Below, piece after piece: positions 57,546 to 64,000 of a DNA stretch of 64,000 nucleotides. Source of the DNA: Desulfuromonadales bacterium (GTDB taxonomy: Bacteria > Desulfobacterota > Desulfuromonadia > Geobacterales > Pseudopelobacteraceae); NCBI GenBank assembly GCA_013377095.1, contig JACAAY010000003.1, positions 35,289 through 99,288 on the forward strand, written 5' to 3'. Under the pieces are notes generated by a model. The model had not been told where the DNA came from. It worked only from the letters and a program-made list of their open reading frames with translations, and did no database searches. The position numbers and the translations under genes are program-made. Positions within the stretch are counted from its first letter, which is position 1; the number at the start of each line of letters is the position of its first letter.

Positions 57546-60053
57546 TTATTCCAGCTCTTTCTTCCATCCCTCCAGCTTTTTCTGGTACTCGTTCAGCAGT
57601 TTCTGGGCCGATTTCAGGTCCTTTGCTTCTGCTACGATATGAATGTAGTGGCTGTGCTGGTCCGGCAGCATCAGGACCCAGTCGTCTCCGAAATGAACCT
57701 TGATGCCGTCGATGAAGGTGGCTTCCTTGTCCAGGCTGTCCTCGCTCATCTTGCGCATGATGCCGCCCTTCATCTCCCAGGGACAGGAGACGCTTGTCAG
57801 CTGGTAGGCAGACACGGGGACTTCCGCCAGGGATTTTGAGAAGGGGATGCCGCTGGCTGCTCCCAGTTCGACCAGGCGGGCGATGGCAAACATGCCGTCG
57901 AACGAAGCCTGGAACACCGGCAGCGCGAAATGGCCGTCGGTGGAGCCCGCCAGAATGACCTCGTTGGAGATGGCCGCCTCCAGCATGGCCCGGTCGCTGC
58001 TCTTTGTGCGGGTTACCTGGCAGCGTTTGGGTGCCGCCATCTGTTCGATGGTGGAGGGCGCCTGAACCGGTACGGCAATTACTCCCTTCTGGCCACTCTT
58101 CAGCGTCAGATGGGTAAACAGCGACAGTAGCTCGATACCGGACAGAATGTGGCCGGTTTCATCCAGCAGGGTGATTGATTCGGTGGTCGGATCGAGCCAG
58201 AAGCCAGCTTGGGCTCCCAGGGAACTGACAATCTTGGAGAGCTGCTCCAGGGCGCTCTGTTTGTCCATCTCTTTTTTGTTGCCGCGTCCTTCATCCACAT
58301 AGGCGTTCAGCGCGATGACGTAACAGCCCAGTTCGTTGAGGATCAGCGGCAGGTTCTGGCTGGCGGCCGAATAGTTGAAATCAACCACCACGGTCCAGGC
58401 GGCTTTTTTGAGCAGATCCTTGTCCAGCGCCCGCAGAAAACCCTCCCGGTAGAAGTCCGCCACGTTCATGAGGTCCGTAATGCCGCCCGGTTCGGTGTGG
58501 TGAGCGCGTCGGAAGTTCTCCTTGTAAAAGATGCGCTCAACGTTTTTTGCCATACCGCTGGAAAAGTCCAGTCCATCGCCATCGAGAAACACGATTTCCA
58601 GGGTTGCCGGGTCGTCCTGGGCCTGCCGAAAATGGAATCCCCCCACTTCGCCAAAGGTTTTCAGCTTGTAGCGTACCATGGGTTGGGGCGCCATTTTCAG
58701 GTCACGCACATTGACCCCGGCCGAGAGGATGCCGCCCATGAAGCAGCGCTTGAGCATGCGCGCGGCGCGGTTTGAATCTCGTCCACCCAGTACGAAACTC
58801 CCCTTGGGGAGCGTGCTGCCATAGGCGCATCCCAGCTTGGCCACAAATTCGGGGGTCAGCTCCACATTGGCAAGTCCCCGGACGATGGCTCCCTCGAAGA
58901 GTAATTTGCGCCACTTTTCGCCCCAGATCAGGTTTGCGGTGACAATCGAGCCGGGCTCCACAACCTTGCGCGGCCAAATCTTAACATCCATCTTGATGAC
59001 CGATTCGTCCCCAATGGAGGTCTCGTCGGCCACAATAACCCCCTCTTCCAGAGTCGCTCCCTGACCGACACGGACGTTGGAGCAGATCACGCTGTCGTTG
59101 ATCCGGGCTCCCTTTTTGACATAGGCGTTATCCCAGATTACGCAACGGTTCAGTTTGACGCCCTGCTCGATGGTGCAGTTGCGGCCGATGACCGAATCCT
59201 TGATATGTACGCCACGCTGAATCTGGCTGTTGTCGCCGACAACAACCGTGCCCTCCAGACCCGAGGGATCCTCAAGGTTGACATCGACGCCGATGCGCAG
59301 GTCCTTGCCGACAAAATCCAGTTTGGGTTCGTCGATCTTCAGATTGACCTTGCCCCTGAAGATGTCATGGTGGGCCTCGCGGTAGGAATCGGTATTGCCA
59401 ATATCGCGCCAGTAACCTTTGGCGGGGTAACCGAACAGCGGATCGTTGTTTGTTAAAAGGGTCGGAAAGAGGTCCTGGGAGAAATCAAAGTTTTCATTGG
59501 CGGGAATGTATTTGAAAATCTCCGGCTCCAAGACATAGATGCCGGTGTTGATAGTGTCGGAGATGACTTCACCCCAGCCAGGTTTTTCCAGAAACTGGGT
59601 TATGCGTTTCTCCTTGTCGGTGATGACAACACCGAACTGGAGCGGGTCCTTGACCGAGGTCAGGGTAATGGTGGCCATGGCATTGTTGTCGTTGTGAAAG
59701 TTGACCACTTTTTTCAGGTTGAAGTCGGTCAGCAGATCGCCGCTGATCACCAGAAACCTCTCGTCCAGGTATTTTTCAGCGGCCTTGACAGCTCCGGCCG
59801 TGCCCATGTCCTGCAAGGGTATCACATAGGTTATCTTGACCCCGAAATCCGAACCGTCCCGGAAAAACTTCTTAATCTCTTCGGGCTGGTGATAGAGCAG
59901 CATAACCAGGTCGGTTATGTCATGCTTTTTGAGCAGTTCCACGATGTGCAGCATGATCGGGCGGTTGAACAGCGGAATCATTGGTTTGGGAAGTCGGCTG
60001 GTGAGTGGCTGGATGCGGGTTCCGAATCCGCCGGCCATGATGACTGCTTTCAT
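57546..60053 (-). CDS. Sugar nucleotidyltransferase / degenerate phosphomannomutase fusion
   Basis: An 835-residue protein. Residues ~1-230 are a nucleotidyltransferase (MKAVIMAGGFGTRIQPLTSR, the G-x-G-T-R-x-P-L-T motif, then PMIPLFNRPIM). Residues ~245-375 are left-handed beta-helix hexapeptide repeats. The rest resembles a phosphomannomutase. In that half the motif positions look lost: where an active enzyme has TASHNP there is GGFHFRQAQDD (near residue 472), and where it has DGDGDR there is LDPTTES (near residue 619). So mutase activity is unlikely and the half may be regulatory. The start at 60053 is preceded by AAGGAG. It follows a response regulator gene and leads into the GH57 gene. 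It probably makes a GDP- or UDP-sugar for polysaccharide. Confidence 0.88.
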   Translation of the reverse strand: MKAVIMAGGFGTRIQPLTSRLPKPMIPLFNRPIMLHIVELLKKHDITDLVMLLYHQPEEIKKFFRDGSDFGVKITYVIPLQDMGTAGAVKAAEKYLDERFLVISGDLLTDFNLKKVVNFHNDNNAMATITLTSVKDPLQFGVVITDKEKRITQFLEKPGWGEVISDTINTGIYVLEPEIFKYIPANENFDFSQDLFPTLLTNNDPLFGYPAKGYWRDIGNTDSYREAHHDIFRGKVNLKIDEPKLDFVGKDLRIGVDVNLEDPSGLEGTVVVGDNSQIQRGVHIKDSVIGRNCTIEQGVKLNRCVIWDNAYVKKGARINDSVICSNVRVGQGATLEEGVIVADETSIGDESVIKMDVKIWPRKVVEPGSIVTANLIWGEKWRKLLFEGAIVRGLANVELTPEFVAKLGCAYGSTLPKGSFVLGGRDSNRAARMLKRCFMGGILSAGVNVRDLKMAPQPMVRYKLKTFGEVGGFHFRQAQDDPATLEIVFLDGDGLDFSSGMAKNVERIFYKENFRRAHHTEPGGITDLMNVADFYREGFLRALDKDLLKKAAWTVVVDFNYSAASQNLPLILNELGCYVIALNAYVDEGRGNKKEMDKQSALEQLSKIVSSLGAQAGFWLDPTTESITLLDETGHILSGIELLSLFTHLTLKSGQKGVIAVPVQAPSTIEQMAAPKRCQVTRTKSSDRAMLEAAISNEVILAGSTDGHFALPVFQASFDGMFAIARLVELGAASGIPFSKSLAEVPVSAYQLTSVSCPWEMKGGIMRKMSEDSLDKEATFIDGIKVHFGDDWVLMLPDQHSHYIHIVAEAKDLKSAQKLLNEYQKKLEGWKKELE

Positions 60054-60103
60054 GATGGGCAACTCCTTGGAATAAAATTATATATCAAACCCACAACGCA
60101 GAC

Positions 60104-60484
60104 CTACACTCCAATTTTTGCTTTCTGCGCTTTTTTGGCCAACACACGTGAGATCTCCTGTTTCAACTCCGTCAGATCAACGGATTTGACCACATAGCCG
60201 TCAGCCAGCCAGGCTGAAAAATCGTCTTTGTAGCAGGAAAAGGCCGAGCAGAGGATCACCGGCATATCATGGCGCTCCCTGACGATCTTCTGGAGAAGTT
60301 CAATGCCGTTTTCATTTTTTAGTTTAATATCCAGTATGACCAGATCGAATGCGGTCTGCTGCAGCTTTTCCGTTGCTTCTGCGGTGTTGGATGCGGTAAC
60401 CACCTCGTAACCCTCATCAGCCAGTTCTTCAGTGTACAGCATGCGGATATTGGCCTCATCATCAACAACCAGGAGCCTGCTCAT
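60104..60484 (-). CDS. Single-domain response regulator
   Basis: A 126-residue receiver domain without an output domain. Acidic residues DDE (8-10), the phosphorylatable Asp52 in VILDIKLKNENG, Ser/Thr near residue 78 (LCSAFS) and a lysine near 98 are in place. GGAGGAG precedes the ATG, which overlaps the end of the kinase gene by 4 bases. It is the likely partner of that kinase and may signal by protein binding to a target not known here. Confidence 0.92.
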   Translation of the reverse strand: MSRLLVVDDEANIRMLYTEELADEGYEVVTASNTAEATEKLQQTAFDLVILDIKLKNENGIELLQKIVRERHDMPVILCSAFSCYKDDFSAWLADGYVVKSVDLTELKQEISRVLAKKAQKAKIGV

Positions 60485-62103
60485 GACTGCTCCTCCTTTC
60501 GAGTGGGAAGTGTGATCGTGTAGCTGATGCCACCTTCGGGCGGCGCAATAACGACAAAAGGTATGTCCTGTTTTTCCAGCATGGTCCGGCACAGGGCCAG
60601 ACCAAGACCCGACCCCATGGTATGGGTAATGGTAAAGGGCGTCAGGAGCGCATCGAGCTCATCCTGGGTTACCGAGCGGCCCTTGTCCTCCATGGTGATC
60701 CTGACACTGCCTGCGTGTTCATCAATCCGGACAACAATACTGCCTCCGTTTCGCCCTTCCAGACTGTCCATGATCAGTGTGCGTACACAGTAGGCAACCT
60801 GCTTGAAATCGATATACGCCAGGGGAAGCCCTTCCCTGGGCTCGAAAGCACAGCTGCATCCCTGTTCCAGCAGGAAATCCTGAATTTCTCGCAAGGAAGC
60901 GTCCACCAGTTGATTCACATCCCAGAAATCCCTGGTCGGGTAGAGCGAATCGGAATAGTTGAGGATTTCATCCAACACACTCTCCAGATGTCGTGCTTCG
61001 CCCACGATGGACTCGATGAAATTTCGCTTGGGGTCGGAGTCGGGAGTGTTTTTCAAGATTGAGCGGGCAAAACCACCGATAACCATCAGAGGATTGCGGA
61101 TGGAATGGGCAATGCTGGAGGTTATCCGTCCCACCAGGGCCATCTTTTCCATCTTGACAATCAGTTCTTGCTGCTCCTTCAGTTTGTTGCCGGCTTCGGT
61201 AACCCGGTTGAGTTCCACATGCAGTCGTTCGTAGAGGGAGGCACGTTCGATGGCAAACGCCACCGGAAAGGAAAAATTCTCGATGGAATGCATGTCCTCT
61301 TCCGTAATCGTGCGGCGGGTAATGCAGTTGTCGGTTATGATCATCCCCACCCGGCGGTTGCGGGTGATGAGCGGCATAATCAGAAACGTGTCAACCCCCA
61401 GCAGGTTGGCAATTTCTGGAGAGATGTCCGGATTATGGTACACGTTCTCCACGAGGAGCGGCTGTGAGCTGTTCAGGGCTCTGATCAATATATGGTTGCT
61501 GTTGGAAAGCGGAACCGACAGCTGTTCCAGAATATCGTGAAACTTGGCCCGCTCGGACGTCAACTTGTTTCGACGAAAATTCTGGGCCAGGGTCTGCAGG
61601 TCCATGTCGTTACGAGAGATCTCGTCCCAGGTCTGATTTGCTTCCTCATAGCTGCGGGGTCCGATGGCCAAGTGGCCTTGGAGGATACCCCGTTCACGGT
61701 CGGTTATGAGCAAAAAGGCCCGGTTCATGCCAAAGCCCTTGCCTGCGGTAATGGCTGTCAGGGCAACGGACAGAACCTCCTCAAGGTCGACGGAACTTTG
61801 CAGAATCGATCCCAACTCGTGCAGGAAACGAACTTCGAGGGTTTTGTTGTCGAGAAAGCTGACCAGGGAATCGATTTGTGATTTTTGACGCAGAAAGGCG
61901 CTGTGGATGATGGAGAAAACCGGAGCCAGGGGGTGGCCGCTCTCTTGAAAACTGTTCAGATCGGTTTTGAAGTTGCTGCAGGTGCAGCATTTTTCAAGGA
62001 CGCGTCGCTGGGGTGACTCCAGGAGATCCACATCCCCTTCGTGGATATTCGGGCAATCGCCCATTTCCATGTTTTGCCTGCCCCAGCAGCATTGCCAATC
62101 CAA
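60481..62103 (-). CDS. Cytoplasmic GAF-domain sensor histidine kinase
   Basis: A 540-residue kinase with no membrane helix. The N-terminus is Cys/Trp-rich (WQCCWGRQNMEMGDCPN and, near residue 39, KCCTC), like the two-CW type metal- or redox-linked regions of delta-proteobacterial proteins. A GAF domain lies at about 95-250. The phosphoacceptor His is in SSIAHSIRNPLMVIGGF near residue 333. The ATPase domain has DKGRSVTQDELDALLTPF and GSGLGLALCRTML. I used the TTG at 62103, with GGGG upstream, because the CW pattern starts there. It is followed by its response regulator. Confidence 0.9.
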   Translation of the reverse strand: MDWQCCWGRQNMEMGDCPNIHEGDVDLLESPQRRVLEKCCTCSNFKTDLNSFQESGHPLAPVFSIIHSAFLRQKSQIDSLVSFLDNKTLEVRFLHELGSILQSSVDLEEVLSVALTAITAGKGFGMNRAFLLITDRERGILQGHLAIGPRSYEEANQTWDEISRNDMDLQTLAQNFRRNKLTSERAKFHDILEQLSVPLSNSNHILIRALNSSQPLLVENVYHNPDISPEIANLLGVDTFLIMPLITRNRRVGMIITDNCITRRTITEEDMHSIENFSFPVAFAIERASLYERLHVELNRVTEAGNKLKEQQELIVKMEKMALVGRITSSIAHSIRNPLMVIGGFARSILKNTPDSDPKRNFIESIVGEARHLESVLDEILNYSDSLYPTRDFWDVNQLVDASLREIQDFLLEQGCSCAFEPREGLPLAYIDFKQVAYCVRTLIMDSLEGRNGGSIVVRIDEHAGSVRITMEDKGRSVTQDELDALLTPFTITHTMGSGLGLALCRTMLEKQDIPFVVIAPPEGGISYTITLPTRKEEQS

Positions 62104-62151
62104 GTGGGTCCCCGTTACTGTCGAAGTAATGAGATATAACTATACCAGACA

Positions 62152-63633
62152 TTATTTAATATTCCAGGTTGTACCCTGTGGTGAGTCAAGCAATTGAATT
62201 CCTTTTTGCAGCAACAGGTCGCGAATCTCGTCACTACGCTTGAAATTCTTGTTCTTTCGTGCAGCTGTCCGATCAGCGATCAGTTGTTCGATCTCCGCTG
62301 TGGATATCTCAAGCTGGTCTGATTTGGCTGTTTTGATGCCCTCAAGCCATACTGCCGGCACGCTGCCGAACAGGCCCAGCACACCGCCAACCTCCGCAAA
62401 GAGTTGACGTACGCGACTCAACAAGGTCTGTGTTGCAGGGGTCTGGCTGGTGCACTCCGCCAGAAAGCGATTTATGGCGCGTACGTTTTCAAACAGCACA
62501 CCCAGTGCCTGGGCGGTGTTAAAGTCATCATCCATTGCCTCCCTGAAACGGGGGCTCAGCGACTCAATTTTTTCACGCAGCTCGCTGGCTGCGGCAGGAA
62601 GCGTTTCGGCCAGAGGCGATACACTGTCTGTCCGGTTTTCTGCAAGCGCCGTATCGACGGCTGCCAGACAGGAGTAAATCCGTTCCAGCCCGGTCTGGGC
62701 CTCACGCAGGTTTTGATCGGAAAAGTCGATCGGGGAACGGTAATGGGCTGACAGGATAAAGAAGCGCAGGGTCTCGGGGTCGAATCGCTCCAGTACCTCG
62801 CGGATGGTAAAAAAGTTGCCCAGGGACTTGCTCATCTTTTCAGAATTGATGTTGACGAAACCGTTGTGCAGCCAGTACCTCACGAACTGGCATCCGTTGG
62901 CAGCCTCGGATTGGGCGATCTCGTTTTCATGGTGCGGAAAGACCAGATCCTTTCCTCCCCCGTGAAAGTCGAAGGTAGCGCCGAGAAACTCCATGCTCAT
63001 GGCAGAACATTCGATGTGCCACCCCGGACGCCCCGCGCCCCAGGGCGAATTCCAACTGGGCTCACCCGGTTTTGACGTTTTCCAGAGGGCAAAATCCATG
63101 GGGTGGCGTTTTCTGTCACCCACCTCGACCCGTGCTCCGGCCAGCATGTCGTCCAGGTTGCGTCCGGAGAGCTTGAGATATTCCGGGAAACTCTCCACGG
63201 CAAAATATACATCACCCTCGGATTCGTAGGCGTGCCCCTTGGCAATCAGTGTTTCGATGATGGCGATGATGCCGTCGATATGATCGGTGGCTTTCGGTTC
63301 CACGGTTGGCTTGGCGAGTCCCAATCGATCCATGTCCTGGTCGAAAGCCTCAATATAGCGGTCGGCAATGGTTCGGTAGTCAACCCCCTCCCGGTTGGCG
63401 CGATTGATGATCTTGTCGTCGATGTCGGTGTAGTTGCGAACGTAGGTGACATCATACCCGCTGTAGCGGAGATAGCGGAAGATGATGTCGAAGACGACAT
63501 TGGCCCGGGCATGGCCGATATGGCAGTAATCGTAGACAGTTACTCCGCAAACGTACATACCGGCCTTGCCGGGTACCAGCGGGACAAAAACATCCTTTTC
63601 ACCCGTGAGGGTGCTGTAGACTCGCAGTGACAT
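62152..63633 (-). CDS. cysS: Cysteinyl-tRNA synthetase
   Basis: A 493-residue class I synthetase. The HIGH motif is [13 protein letters not shown] near residue 36 and KMSKS is MSKSLGNF near residue 268. The zinc ligands include the C near residue 28 (YVCGVTVYD) and [13 protein letters not shown]. It charges tRNA(Cys). It is the most upstream gene of a minus-strand run leading to kinase, regulator and sugar genes, though the function is unrelated. No ispD-ispF fusion or gltX neighbour is seen; ispF is 32 kb away. Confidence 0.97.
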   Translation of the reverse strand: MSLRVYSTLTGEKDVFVPLVPGKAGMYVCGVTVYDYCHIGHARANVVFDIIFRYLRYSGYDVTYVRNYTDIDDKIINRANREGVDYRTIADRYIEAFDQDMDRLGLAKPTVEPKATDHIDGIIAIIETLIAKGHAYESEGDVYFAVESFPEYLKLSGRNLDDMLAGARVEVGDRKRHPMDFALWKTSKPGEPSWNSPWGAGRPGWHIECSAMSMEFLGATFDFHGGGKDLVFPHHENEIAQSEAANGCQFVRYWLHNGFVNINSEKMSKSLGNFFTIREVLERFDPETLRFFILSAHYRSPIDFSDQNLREAQTGLERIYSCLAAVDTALAENRTDSVSPLAETLPAAASELREKIESLSPRFREAMDDDFNTAQALGVLFENVRAINRFLAECTSQTPATQTLLSRVRQLFAEVGGVLGLFGSVPAVWLEGIKTAKSDQLEISTAEIEQLIADRTAARKNKNFKRSDEIRDLLLQKGIQLLDSPQGTTWNIK

Positions 63634-63990
63634 GGATCAACCCCTGTAAAAAATTGTAATATTGTGCATTGTTTTGGCGGGGAAGGCAAGCGGGGAATGG
63701 CAGAAAAGGGTGTTACCCGGCGCGGCAAAATCTCAGCAGCAGCAGAAGAAGGAAGTGATTGTATTGAGTGGTGCCACTACTGTCGGAGTGCTGTCTGCGC
63801 AGCGGGGATTTCAGGTTCATTTTAGAGCGCAATTTTTTATTTTGCCTAAAACCTTTGGTGAGGCGGCGTTTCGAGACGAAGTGAGCGAAAAAGAACATTA
63901 AATAACTTGACTTATCGGTATAATTATGTTTTTTAGCAGCGTTATTATTATTTTAGCCACACTATTTTTATTGGGGAGACAGGAAACTAC
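63634..63990. other. Intergenic region upstream of cysS
   Basis: About 357 bases between the divergent cysS and a gene at the right edge. It contains a CAG-like stretch (63735-63750), an inverted repeat AGTGG/CCACT around 63768-63780 and AT-rich promoter-like sequence including TATAAT at 63919-63924. No protein with convincing start and codon use is visible, and I see no RNA gene. Confidence 0.5.
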
Positions 63991-64000
63991 ATGGATAAGA
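63991..64000 (+). CDS. Start of an unidentified gene (partial)
   Basis: An ATG (ATGGATAAG) stands at 63991, with GGGGAG and AGGA upstream. Only three codons are in the window, so the product cannot be named. Confidence 0.35.

Noticed and set aside
63713..63898. A 61-residue minus-strand open frame upstream of cysS
   Set aside because: Composition is low complexity (Leu run from a CAG-like stretch) and there is no ribosome-binding site; it probably is not a gene.
63907..63924. TTGACT and TATAAT as one promoter for the gene at the right edge
   Set aside because: The two boxes are only 6 bases apart, far from the needed 16-18. TATAAT alone may still be a -10.

Overview
This window looks like the replication-origin neighbourhood of a Geobacter-type bacterium (Geobacterales/Desulfuromonadota: Geobacter, Trichlorobacter or Pelobacter propionicus relatives). 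That placement is an inference. It rests on the dnaA-dnaN-recF-gyrB-gyrA order facing rpmH-rnpA-yidD-yidC-mnmE-mnmG-rsmG, a futalosine-route menaquinone gene (mqnC), a type II secretion operon, a sensor kinase with a Cys/Trp N-terminus, and moderately GC-rich coding. I found no tRNA, rRNA, insertion sequence, prophage or CRISPR array.

Layout. Positions 1-10831 (minus strand) form one tightly packed run: mqnC, rnd, arnC, arnA split into two genes, then the secretion genes gspH-I-J-K-L-M-N and the start of a GspE N-domain protein. Positions 10930-18235 (minus) hold a glycine-zipper lipoprotein and then rsmG, mnmG, mnmE, yidC, yidD, rnpA and rpmH. Two parS-type palindromes lie in or beside mnmG, but parA/parB and jag are not in their usual places. 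Positions 18236-27361 (plus) hold the origin-like DnaA-box clusters on both sides of dnaA, then dnaN, recF, gyrB and gyrA. Positions 27434-38177 (plus) hold a HEAT-like protein, gpsA, ispF and a 2,451-residue secreted protein with 13 tandem Ig-like repeats and a C-terminal dockerin-like module.

Positions 38279-42464 hold a J-domain chaperone (minus), a HemY-type protoporphyrinogen oxidase, a YgjP-type metalloprotease and a DUF1848 protein with a C-terminal CX3CX2C motif. Positions 42484-47013 (plus) look like a metal-uptake island, probably for copper: a Cys-rich exported protein, a 64-residue small protein, an OprC/NosA-like TonB-dependent receptor, a TonB-like energiser and a NosL-like protein, with RNA hairpins between genes.

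Positions 47104-54083 carry fabH, a small membrane protein, an inositol-phosphatase-family gene, yggT-divIVA-yggU, an FKBP with a Cys/His/Asp-rich insert, an MJ0042 zinc-ribbon/DUF3426-like protein, a TIGR02757 (DUF2400) protein and a small zinc ribbon. Positions 54114-63633 (minus) form a carbohydrate and signalling run: cysS, histidine kinase, response regulator, a nucleotidyltransferase-phosphomannomutase fusion whose mutase half has lost its catalytic motifs, a GH57 glycosidase and galT. The last 360 bases are non-coding up to a probable plus-strand start at the edge.

The best candidates for something not well described are the copper-type island with its Cys-rich exported protein, the degenerate mutase fusion, the giant Ig-repeat/dockerin protein, and the glycosylase-like TIGR02757 protein.
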